Shown here: one piece after another, positions 47,736 through 55,942 of the stretch | Position numbering within the stretch: position 1 is the stretch's first letter | Layout of the letters: every line of letters begins with the position of its first letter | DNA from: Sporosarcina sp. | Lineage (GTDB): Bacteria; Bacillota; Bacilli; Bacillales_A; Planococcaceae | NCBI GenBank assembly: GCA_026169375.1 | Contig: JAPFCR010000036.1 | Coordinates: 1 to 64,000 of the forward strand | Reading direction: 5' to 3' | Length of the DNA stretch: 64,000 nt | Program-made: the position numbers and the translations under genes | The notes under the pieces: model-generated | Databases searched by the model: none | Seen by the model: only the letters and a program-made list of their open reading frames with translations | Told to the model about the DNA's origin: nothing

Positions 47736-49070
47736 TTAGGCATTTGGGTCGTAAATCACATTGCCGCCTTTATCATATATAATCTCTTCTTGCGCATCGT
47801 TTTCTACATTTTCAGGATTGTTGTTATTGTCTTTGTTCTCATTAGAATTCTTTCCCTGACTGCCGCTGTCATTAGGACTACTTGAATCATCGGAGTCGCT
47901 TGAGTCACTGTCCTCGGAGTTGGAATCATTAGTGATCTCTTCTCGTGAAGAAACTTCAATCACTTTATGAACAGGCGCATAGAAGTCCCTACTCACTTCC
48001 TCATCTGCATCATACGACTCATCTTGAAGCGTACGGTAAACCGTCACGCGATAACCAACCTTACCTTGTTCCACGACTTTCGATTGGTTATTTTTTAACT
48101 TTGACGATAATCGGTAAATCGTTTTGGGCTCTACTTTTGTTTCAATCACTGAATAAGTCACTTTTTTCGCATTTTTTAATGTATACAGTTCTATTAATAG
48201 ATTGTTATTTTCAATTTTGGCATTGAACAACATGGGAGAATTACCATTATTTTGAAACGCAAAATCTTTTTGTAGCCTTTGACTAACATCTACTTCAATC
48301 CCAGGTTGTAAATAGTTTGGGATTTTATTTTGAGAATGCCTTTCAAGAATTGTCGTTTCTGCTTGTAACACGACGCTATACAGAACAGATGAAAAAAATC
48401 GTCTCGCTTCTATATCTATTGCCCCTGTGATTTCTTTTGTTCTTTCTAAAAACGAAAAAGTTTCATTTTGAGACAAAACCATGCCATCCAGCATCGCAAC
48501 GAGTGCTGATAAACTCGTACGACTTTTTGGAATTTGTTGGATTTCAAATGCTTTCCGGTCCATCAAGTCTTTTGTTATGTCTTTTTCGACTGGTTCAACA
48601 TGATTCGTTTGTAAATAGCGTGCATGGTTTGCAATTGCTGCTCGCGTTTCTTTAATTTGAAAGAAAGGATTTTCCCTTAATAATGGATCAATATCATCCG
48701 ACACTTCAATACTTAATGGGAGATGAATCACTTCTCTTTTTTTCCAAGGCTTATACCAAGGGGCTTTACTTTCCTTTAAGTACGTTTTGACAGTTTCTTT
48801 AATATTAAAATGAATCATTTCCGTTGGAATTTCCATAGAACCCGACTGTCCTTTTATAAGGATTGGATGGTTCTTCCATTCAGCTATAGCCTTTGCAAGC
48901 ACGCTTTGAATGTCCGATTCCTTTTTCACGGTAATGGCAACGCCACCAATTGTAGCGTTTTTATTGTTGTTTTCAGCCATCCCTATTGTAGTGGGGAGCA
49001 CAAGTTGCACTAACAGTAAAAATATTAATCCAATGCCTATCCCGCGAAAATTGTCATGCTTAAGCTTCAT
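47736..49070 (-). CDS. VanW-like secreted protein at head of pilus operon
   Basis: About 444 residues. N-terminal signal/anchor (about 8-32), central VanW-like domain (FSFLERT near 205; SSVLYSVVLQAETTILERHSQN), a G5-like segment (KVVEQGKVGYRVTVYRT) and a low-complexity Ser/Asp/Asn tail (about 375-430). VanW function is unknown; a cell-wall role is often assumed. In several Firmicutes pilus clusters I would expect no such gene, so its link to pilus passage through the wall is an inference. ATG at 49070 has GGGAG five bases upstream. Confidence 0.75.
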   Translation of the reverse strand: MKLKHDNFRGIGIGLIFLLLVQLVLPTTIGMAENNNKNATIGGVAITVKKESDIQSVLAKAIAEWKNHPILIKGQSGSMEIPTEMIHFNIKETVKTYLKESKAPWYKPWKKREVIHLPLSIEVSDDIDPLLRENPFFQIKETRAAIANHARYLQTNHVEPVEKDITKDLMDRKAFEIQQIPKSRTSLSALVAMLDGMVLSQNETFSFLERTKEITGAIDIEARRFFSSVLYSVVLQAETTILERHSQNKIPNYLQPGIEVDVSQRLQKDFAFQNNGNSPMLFNAKIENNNLLIELYTLKNAKKVTYSVIETKVEPKTIYRLSSKLKNNQSKVVEQGKVGYRVTVYRTLQDESYDADEEVSRDFYAPVHKVIEVSSREEITNDSNSEDSDSSDSDDSSSPNDSGSQGKNSNENKDNNNNPENVENDAQEEIIYDKGGNVIYDPNA

Positions 49071-49285
49071 ACACACTCCCTACCTTCAACTCATTCTGCA
49101 TAGCACTAAAGATTCATATATTTCATGTGTAAAGTTTAGTTTTCGTATATAATTATTTCCAACTAACTACTATAGACTCAATTCTATACGAATCTTATAG
49201 GACAATCAAATTATTTTGATCAAGAATCACCCTTTTATACTTATCTATGTAATCTCTTTGATTTATTCGTAAGATTCAGCCTTAA

Positions 49286-49330
49286 CCTAAAAAATGTCTA
49301 ACAGTCATCACTTTGACCCATTAGACATTC
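49286..49330 (-). terminator. terminator of GGDEF gene pair
   Basis: AATGTCTAA / TTAGACATT followed by TTTT on the minus strand, separating the GGDEF genes from the pilus operon. The remaining gap up to the VanW-like gene (about 200 bases) must hold the pilus promoter, which I could not identify with confidence. Confidence 0.7.
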
Positions 49331-49339
49331 TATCTATTT

Positions 49340-51055
49340 TTAATCTGATGAACTTCCAAAAACACCAACTCGATTCCGCCCTGCTTGTTTACCGTCGATA
49401 TAAAGCGCACGGTCTGCATTTCGAATTAACTCCCTTGCTGAAAGCGCATCATCAGGCATCGTCGCAACACCTAAACTAATCGTTATTTGCACATCAATCG
49501 GCGCTGGACCCTGTTCAAGATCAGATGTAATGGAAAATAATGCATGTTCGACTTCTTTCCGAATCGCCTCTGCAATTTCCGTCGCCTCTTCCTTAGAACA
49601 ATTTGGAAAAACCATCACAAACTCTTCCCCGCCGTACCTAGCGAGCATATCTTGTTCTTTTTGATAACTTTGTAAAATATCCGCGAGCCTGATCAATATG
49701 ATATTACCATTTTCATGCCCATATGTATCATTCACTTTCTTAAAAAAGTCAATATCTAAAATCACAACGGATACGCACTCTATTTTCCCAGCATAAAAAC
49801 GAGCGGCTGTTTCTTCCATTTTCCGGTCTAAATAGCGATAATTGTGTAACTTCGTTAACCCACATCTTTCACTTTTATTTAACACTTGCTCAAAATGCCT
49901 TGCTTTTTCTAAAGAGACCGCAAAATAATTTGTCAAAATCTCTAAAATTTTAATATCTTCATTTTTAAAGGCATTTTTACGTTTAGACGTTAAGATTAAA
50001 AATCCTTCCGTTCTACTATCACGAATAATAGGGAGACTCATAACCGTTTGAACTTGTTCTTCAAATATAATATTCTTTAACTGCTTCACTTCTTTAGAGT
50101 TTGAGAAAATCTTTGTTTTTAGTAAATTAAGCCCATCATTTTCTTCTTTACCTTGCGTAAAAGTGATTTTTGTTACTAGTTTAGTCATTTCTCCAGATTC
50201 AATACCGACCAGTGGAATTAACGCTCTTCCACTCCTTAGATCAACTACATATCCATCGTCAAAAGGGAGTATCCCCCTTAACTTATCAAGAAATGTGTTC
50301 AATACTTCATTAAATAAAAGCTGATTTGCTAAATCTCGTCCTATTTCCGTCGCATAGGCTAATTGTTTTTGTCTATGATTCGAATCATTATACTGTCGAA
50401 TCGTGATTAACAGCGTAAGAATAGGAATCCCAATGAGTAAAATCGATTTATTCCCTAAATAGGCGTTTAAAAAGTACAAGGCAACACTCATCGGTACCAT
50501 GACTACCGTAGACAGATAATCCCAAATCGCAACTTTAGATAATAAAGAGAACGATTGCCCATTCAATTTAAAATAAAGTTTCATCAATAAACTATTCACA
50601 AACGTATAAGTAGCTGCATAAAGGAAGCCATACAGTAACACGTGTACAAATTCTGCCGAATGAATTTTCCCACCAGCAAGTGTAAATACAAAAGCACTGG
50701 TCAAAGAAGTGATACTAAATATAATTGAATTCGCGAAAAACTTATGACTCAGCGGTAAAGAGGACTTTGCACTAAACAATAAAATGAACATCGCAAATTG
50801 AATGAAAATAAATTCCACAAACATCCCGTACTGCAAAAAAATTGCAAATGTGATCCATCTTTCTAATGAAATAGAAATGCCTCCCATTTGAATTGGGATT
50901 AGCATTGTCACACACATAATTGCGAACAATAAAACAACATATAGCCAATCAATTTCTGTTACCGGAAAGGAATCATAAGCGAATAATGCAATCAATGGAA
51001 ATATGCATAGCCATACAATGCCAATTCGAATTTGATTTGTTTTAGACGTCATCAT
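49340..51055 (-). CDS. membrane GAF-GGDEF diguanylate cyclase (copy 1)
   Basis: 571 residues. About seven hydrophobic segments (1-215), a GAF domain (about 235-370) and a GGDEF domain (about 400-560) with RYGGEEF intact, so synthesis of c-di-GMP from GTP is expected. The position of the inhibitory I-site reads KEQD rather than RxxD. Its neighbour is a paralogue of the same length (20 bases away). Lies between the pilus operon and folC. Confidence 0.9.
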   Translation of the reverse strand: MMTSKTNQIRIGIVWLCIFPLIALFAYDSFPVTEIDWLYVVLLFAIMCVTMLIPIQMGGISISLERWITFAIFLQYGMFVEFIFIQFAMFILLFSAKSSLPLSHKFFANSIIFSITSLTSAFVFTLAGGKIHSAEFVHVLLYGFLYAATYTFVNSLLMKLYFKLNGQSFSLLSKVAIWDYLSTVVMVPMSVALYFLNAYLGNKSILLIGIPILTLLITIRQYNDSNHRQKQLAYATEIGRDLANQLLFNEVLNTFLDKLRGILPFDDGYVVDLRSGRALIPLVGIESGEMTKLVTKITFTQGKEENDGLNLLKTKIFSNSKEVKQLKNIIFEEQVQTVMSLPIIRDSRTEGFLILTSKRKNAFKNEDIKILEILTNYFAVSLEKARHFEQVLNKSERCGLTKLHNYRYLDRKMEETAARFYAGKIECVSVVILDIDFFKKVNDTYGHENGNIILIRLADILQSYQKEQDMLARYGGEEFVMVFPNCSKEEATEIAEAIRKEVEHALFSITSDLEQGPAPIDVQITISLGVATMPDDALSARELIRNADRALYIDGKQAGRNRVGVFGSSSD

Positions 51056-51075
51056 TTCGCTTCTTCCTTTCCATT

Positions 51076-52791
51076 TTATTTAATATAACTAGCTACTCGG
51101 TTACGACCTGCTCGTTTTGCACCTAAATAGAGCGCGCGATCCGCATTCCGAACGAGTGAATTCAATTCGTCAGTATCTTCAGGAATGGTTGACACACCAA
51201 TGCTAACTGTAATGGAAACATCAATTGCTTTTCCTAAACGCCCTAAGTCTTGCGTCACTGTAAATTGATAGGCTTCAATCATTTTCCTTACCAACTCGCC
51301 GAATTGCATTCCTTCTTCTTTTGAAAAATTCGGTAAAATGTAAACAAACTCTTCCCCGCCGTATCGTCCGACAATTCCATTTTGCGGAGTTCGGCTTTCG
51401 AGGAGCTTCGCAAGTTCGATTAAAATTTCATTTCCACTTTCATGTCCGTACGTATCGTTAACATTTTTAAAATAATCAATATCCAACATTAACACAGTGA
51501 GTGCATCAATATTCCCTTGCTTAAATCGATTAAATTCAAACATTAAACGTTCTTCTAAATAATTATAATTATATAAAGATGTTAGCCCACAACGCTCGCT
51601 TTGTTTAATCGTTCGTTCAACACTTCGGGTACGAATAACCGAAACCGTGAAGTAAGAACATAAAATATCGGCGATTTGCAATTGGTATTTTTCAAATGCA
51701 TTTTTACGCTTAGAAGCAACCGCGAGAACCCCAGTCACTTCTTGATCTCTTAAAATGGGAATCGCAAACATACTTTCCATACCTGGGTGACTATAGTCTT
51801 CTGACAAATCCGCCCAGTCATTCCTTTTTGTGTAAATAAATGATTTCTTTTCTTTCAGCAAAGCGTCAGTAATACTTTCCGATAAAACCAATTGTTTCGT
51901 TTCTAATTTTTGAAACTGACCATTCTCAAAAATCCGTAACGGTTCCAACCAATCTTCGCTGTAATCATACAAATAAGTAAAATCGGCTTCGAACATTCGA
52001 GCGACACTTTCAACAAACTCATCAATCACTGCATTTTCCGTTGTATTATGAGAAATCCTTTGTCCAATTGCACTCGCTTGTTCTAATGCTTGATTAATCT
52101 TCTTAGTATTCGTATATCGTCTAATGACGCTAACTAAAAAGAAAAATGGAATGCCTAGTAGCAGGAAAGACCCTACTCCGATGAAATTCAATAAAAAATA
52201 CAAGGTTAATATGAATGGCGATATTAAAAATATAATCATAGTTTCTATTAAAATCCATCTAAAGAAACTATTTTGCAAGCGTTTCCGGATTTTATAATAG
52301 ACCGAATAAATGAGTATATACATAATTCTTTGTGTCAGTTGATAAACAATGACTGCAGCAACTAATGGCCAAAAATCCATCATCCCAATTTCTCCACCGA
52401 CCAAATGGAATGTTGCCGCTGACACAAGTGAAATGAAAAAGAATACGAGTGTTGCAAATAAGAACTTTGATGCTTCAAACTTTTGCTTCCTATTTGAAAA
52501 TAGTATTGTCCACACAATCACTTGCATGGCAATAATTTCTATTAAAAGACCATATAATAAAAATGCAGGCACAGTTATCCATAAAGTTAAGTAAACAGGC
52601 TTTCCGTTCAAATTCACAGGAAAAAGTGCAGATAAAAATGAAAGTAAAATAATTATAATGAAATACAGCCAATCTAAATGGCTCGGCCAATGATGAACGG
52701 CAAGATAAATTATGACTGGAGGGATGATCAAAAGCCAAATGATTAATAAATGAATCGTTTTATTTTTCCATATATACACGCTCTCATCCAC
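51076..52791 (-). CDS. membrane GAF-GGDEF diguanylate cyclase (copy 2)
   Basis: 571 residues with the same architecture as copy 1: seven or so membrane segments, GAF (TYLYDYSEDWLEP...) and GGDEF with GRYGGEEF. The I-site position reads PQNG, so feedback inhibition is probably lost. Shared strings such as SERCGLTSLYNYNYL / SERCGLTKLHNYRYL and FFK/YFK-VNDTYGHE show origin by duplication, followed by large divergence of the membrane parts. Confidence 0.9.
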   Translation of the reverse strand: MDESVYIWKNKTIHLLIIWLLIIPPVIIYLAVHHWPSHLDWLYFIIIILLSFLSALFPVNLNGKPVYLTLWITVPAFLLYGLLIEIIAMQVIVWTILFSNRKQKFEASKFLFATLVFFFISLVSAATFHLVGGEIGMMDFWPLVAAVIVYQLTQRIMYILIYSVYYKIRKRLQNSFFRWILIETMIIFLISPFILTLYFLLNFIGVGSFLLLGIPFFFLVSVIRRYTNTKKINQALEQASAIGQRISHNTTENAVIDEFVESVARMFEADFTYLYDYSEDWLEPLRIFENGQFQKLETKQLVLSESITDALLKEKKSFIYTKRNDWADLSEDYSHPGMESMFAIPILRDQEVTGVLAVASKRKNAFEKYQLQIADILCSYFTVSVIRTRSVERTIKQSERCGLTSLYNYNYLEERLMFEFNRFKQGNIDALTVLMLDIDYFKNVNDTYGHESGNEILIELAKLLESRTPQNGIVGRYGGEEFVYILPNFSKEEGMQFGELVRKMIEAYQFTVTQDLGRLGKAIDVSITVSIGVSTIPEDTDELNSLVRNADRALYLGAKRAGRNRVASYIK

Positions 52792-52817
52792 CGCCTTCCT
52801 GTAAACTTTATCCCTAT

Positions 52818-54047
52818 TTATTTATCTTTTATTGTAAATGTAAGATCCGCTAGTAAATATAATGACCCAGCGACTATTATCCTTTCACTTTTTTCCTTTG
52901 TTAGTATTATAGACCTACCTATTAATTTTGTCACCTTTTTACTTTCATGTTGACATTGTGCTAGTAACTCCTCCGCTGTTGCTGCATCTGGATGATTAAA
53001 ATGAATAAATGTAAAAGATTTTGCGACTGGAATAAGCGCATCTAATGTACCTTTGATATCTTTTCTTTTTAACATCCCAATCACAAAATTTACTTTTTCT
53101 CCGGGAAACATTTCTTCAATCGTTTTCCTTAAAGCAGTTGCTGCAGCGGGATTATGTGCACCATCTAAAAACACATCTGGATAAATCTCTTCAAAACGAT
53201 GGGGGAGTTGCGTATTAGCTAATGCTTGTTGGACGAGCGCTTCTTTGAGTGTAACTCCACCTACTAATAGCGCTTCAATCGCGACACTCGAATTTATCCT
53301 TTGATGGGTACCTTTCATTTTACGTTCAGGCAATGTGAACGTTGCTTCTCCTTTAAAAACATCCTCCTCTTTTTGTGTTATCCCAAAATCTTCTCCGTAC
53401 ACTTTTATGAGCGAATCATTTTTTTGTGCGGTCTTCTTTGCAATATGTAAGGCATCACTAGGTAAATTGCCAACAACGACAGGTATTTCTTTTTTAATAA
53501 TTCCTGCTTTGTGTGTCGTAATTTCTTCTATTGTTGTTCCTAAAAATTGTGTATGATCGAGCGCAATTGAAGTAATGACAGATACAATTGGAGTTATTAC
53601 ATTTGTACTATCTAGTAATCCTCCCATTCCCGTTTCCAGTAAAATATAATCAGGCGCTAAATCTTTTAAAACAAGAAAGGCAATGACTGTCAACAATTCG
53701 AAATCCGTTAACGTCCCACTCAAATGATGACTGTTCAGTTGCCAAAAGGCTCTATCAATCTGATCGGGTGTGATATTTTCTCCGTTATATCGAATTTGAT
53801 CGTGGATATCTTTAATCGCCGGCGAAGTAAATGAGCCTGTCTTATAGCCGTGCGCTTGTATAATAGCTTCCATTAATTGAATAGTTGAACCTTTTCCATT
53901 CGTCCCGCTCACGTGAATGACTTTCAATGCTTTTTCAGGATGCTCTAGTATTTGGAGCGCTTTTTCAATTGCATCTAAGCCAGGTTTAATCGTTCTGTCA
54001 CTTTCAAAATGCCAACGCTTTTTATATTCATTTAATTTTGGAATCAT
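52818..54047 (-). CDS. folC: folylpolyglutamate synthase / dihydrofolate synthase
   Basis: 409 residues, Mur-ligase superfamily. P-loop VSGTNGKGST (about 45-55), LETGMGGLLDSTNV, SIALDHTQFLGTTIEEI, DGAHNPAAA. Adds glutamate to (dihydro)pteroate and folates. Starts IPKLNEYKKRWHF. In B. subtilis folC lies between valS and comC; here two ATP-grasp genes and a minor pilin cluster intervene before valS. Confidence 0.95.
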   Translation of the reverse strand: MIPKLNEYKKRWHFESDRTIKPGLDAIEKALQILEHPEKALKVIHVSGTNGKGSTIQLMEAIIQAHGYKTGSFTSPAIKDIHDQIRYNGENITPDQIDRAFWQLNSHHLSGTLTDFELLTVIAFLVLKDLAPDYILLETGMGGLLDSTNVITPIVSVITSIALDHTQFLGTTIEEITTHKAGIIKKEIPVVVGNLPSDALHIAKKTAQKNDSLIKVYGEDFGITQKEEDVFKGEATFTLPERKMKGTHQRINSSVAIEALLVGGVTLKEALVQQALANTQLPHRFEEIYPDVFLDGAHNPAAATALRKTIEEMFPGEKVNFVIGMLKRKDIKGTLDALIPVAKSFTFIHFNHPDAATAEELLAQCQHESKKVTKLIGRSIILTKEKSERIIVAGSLYLLADLTFTIKDK

Positions 54048-54074
54048 TTCTAGTCCTCCGTATGGTAAAATAAT

Positions 54075-54206
54075 ATGTAGTCAATCACGCCGCGGCGTAA
54101 TTGTGTTCAGATTTTTTCGGGCAATCCCGAAATTTTTCCTTTGTAATACATTTCGGCATTCAGCCCATCACTTATAAGCTTGGGACTGTTGCTGAATTAA
54201 GTTAAA
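54075..54206. repeat. intergenic repeat, copy R3
   Basis: Left palindrome caatcacgccgcggcgtaattg, a second hairpin (ttcgggcaa-tcccgaa), then a right part (atttcggcattcagccca... gctgaattaagttaa) homologous with R1 and R2. More diverged than those two. It fills the divergent gap between folC and the ATP-grasp pair, and a TATAAC immediately after its end could act as -10 for the latter. Confidence 0.6.
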
Positions 54207-54230
54207 GTATAACATGACCGGGGGAATAGC

Positions 54231-55097
54231 ATGTCTAGTTGTTGGGTAATTTATAATGGAAGTTTAACGAGTGATAAATTTTACGACCAAGCATTATTAA
54301 TTCAAGAAGCTGCAGAACGGGCAGGCGTACATGCAGTGATTAAGAAAAACTATGAAGTCATGATTGATTTAGCAAGTCCCATAGAAAATGCACCTGATTT
54401 CGTTGTTTTTTTAGATAAAGATATTTTACTCGCAAGATTTTTAAAACATCAAGGCATTCGTATATTTAACGATCCTGAAGTGATTGAAACATGTGATAAT
54501 AAAGCGAATCAATACATACAACTCGCCAAACATCAAATTCCAATGCCAAAAACAATTATCGCGCCAAAAGTGTACTCGACTTTTACCATTCAAGATACTG
54601 GATACTATGAAAAAGTGTTAGCTGAACTAAAACTGCCGATGATTATAAAAGAAGGCCGTGGATCATTTGGGATGAAAGTGTATTTAATTGAAACAGTGGA
54701 AGCTTTTTATAATAAAGTAGAGGAATTGCACGGAGTCGATTATGTTTTCCAAGAATTTATCGAAACGAGTAGAGGACGAGATATTCGCGTAAATATTGTA
54801 GGTGACGAAATTGTCGCAGCGATGTACCGTCATTCTGAAACGGATTTCAGAGCAAATATTACGAATGGTGGGACTGCGGAAGTTGTGGAATTAACCGAAG
54901 CCCAGGAGAAATTGGCGATTGAAGCGGCGGCAGCCGTTGGGGCTGAATTTGCAGGAGTCGATTTATTATTCGGTGAAGGTGAAGAACCACTCGTTTGCGA
55001 AGTCAACGCCGCAGCGCACATCCGAAATATCTTAAATGTCACAGGCATTAACGTCGCAGATGCGATGATCAAATATATATTACAGGTGATAAAATGA
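54231..55097 (+). CDS. ATP-grasp ligase, RimK-like (first of tandem pair)
   Basis: 288 residues. N-terminal pre-ATP-grasp domain, then ATP-grasp: MIIKEGRGSFGMKVYLI (about 139-155), RDIRVNIVGDEIVAAMYR, GVDLLFG and the metal motif CEVNAAAHIRNI (about 260-271), close to CEVNSNAHFKN of RimK-type carboxylate-amine ligases. Substrates unknown. Its end overlaps the next gene by 4 bases (ATGA). Transcribed away from folC. ATP-dependent peptide-like bond formation is expected from the family; anything more specific would be a guess. Confidence 0.85.
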   Translation: MSSCWVIYNGSLTSDKFYDQALLIQEAAERAGVHAVIKKNYEVMIDLASPIENAPDFVVFLDKDILLARFLKHQGIRIFNDPEVIETCDNKANQYIQLAKHQIPMPKTIIAPKVYSTFTIQDTGYYEKVLAELKLPMIIKEGRGSFGMKVYLIETVEAFYNKVEELHGVDYVFQEFIETSRGRDIRVNIVGDEIVAAMYRHSETDFRANITNGGTAEVVELTEAQEKLAIEAAAAVGAEFAGVDLLFGEGEEPLVCEVNAAAHIRNILNVTGINVADAMIKYILQVIK

Positions 55098-55894
55098 AGG
55101 GGTATATTTATTATGCAAGTGAAGATGCAACAAGAAATGAGAAGTTTATTACAGAGTTAATTGAAGAAGGTAAAAAGCTCGAGATCGATTTACAATTACT
55201 CGTCGATGATGAAGAGCCAACAAAGAAAGCATCATTTATCATTTTCCGAGGACGTGATTACACACTCGTTCAAAAATTTGAAGAAGCTGGATTCCGGGTT
55301 TTCAACGGCAGTGAAGCTAATCGAATTGCTAATAATAAGCTAAGTACATTTGAACTCGCTGTTATGCTTGGAATTCCAGTAGTAGAGACACATAAACTTT
55401 ACACGTCGAAACAAATTGACCAGTATCCTGCAATCGTTAAAACAGCACATGGATATGGTGGCACAGAAGTTTATTTATGTAACGATATCCAGAAAGTCGA
55501 ACGTCTCCAGAAAAAATATGAAGGTGAACTACTCGTCGTTCAACCGTATATTGAAGCGAACGCAACGGACATTCGTGTTTTTGTTATCGGCGATGAAATT
55601 ATCGGGGCTGTGAAGCGAATGGGCGTCAACGATTTTAAATCGAATTACACGCTTGGAGGAAAAATTGAGAAGTTCAAAGTTTCGAAAAAAATTGAATTGA
55701 TTGTAGAGAAAATCACCGACGCGCTAGAAAGTGATTATATTGGCATCGATTTTCTGTTACGCCCAAACGGACAAATCTTATTAAATGAAATTGAAGATCC
55801 AGTTGGCGCGAGAAGTTTATATGCAACCCATAATATTTCTGTCGCTGAGAAGTTGATGAATTATGTAAAAGAAGAACTTGCTGACATCAGTTAA
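55094..55894 (+). CDS. ATP-grasp ligase, RimK-like (second of tandem pair)
   Basis: 266 residues, same fold but clearly different from its partner: AIVKTAHGYGGTEVYLC (about 115-131), TDIRVFVIGDEIIGAVKR, GIDFLLRPNG and the metal motif NEIEDPVGARSL (about 235-246), where the usual EVNS is replaced by EIEDPVG. Overlapping start with the upstream gene implies coordinated synthesis, perhaps a heteromeric enzyme or two consecutive steps. No substrate or carrier gene is adjacent. Confidence 0.85.
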   Translation: MKGYIYYASEDATRNEKFITELIEEGKKLEIDLQLLVDDEEPTKKASFIIFRGRDYTLVQKFEEAGFRVFNGSEANRIANNKLSTFELAVMLGIPVVETHKLYTSKQIDQYPAIVKTAHGYGGTEVYLCNDIQKVERLQKKYEGELLVVQPYIEANATDIRVFVIGDEIIGAVKRMGVNDFKSNYTLGGKIEKFKVSKKIELIVEKITDALESDYIGIDFLLRPNGQILLNEIEDPVGARSLYATHNISVAEKLMNYVKEELADIS

Positions 55895-55895
55895 G

Positions 55896-55941
55896 AAAAG
55901 CCAGTCTATTCCAGCTTGAATGCTGGATAGACTGGCTTTTG
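55896..55941. terminator. bidirectional terminator between ATP-grasp pair and minor pilins
   Basis: AAAGCCAGTCTATTCCAGC / GCTGGATAGACTGGCTTT with one bulged base and a six-base loop, A/T runs on both sides, located between convergent genes. Confidence 0.9.
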
Positions 55942-55942
55942 A

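Noticed and set aside
51076-52791. EAL or HD-GYP phosphodiesterase domain in the GGDEF proteins
   Set aside because: The proteins end shortly after the GGDEF domain and no EAL/HD motif is present.
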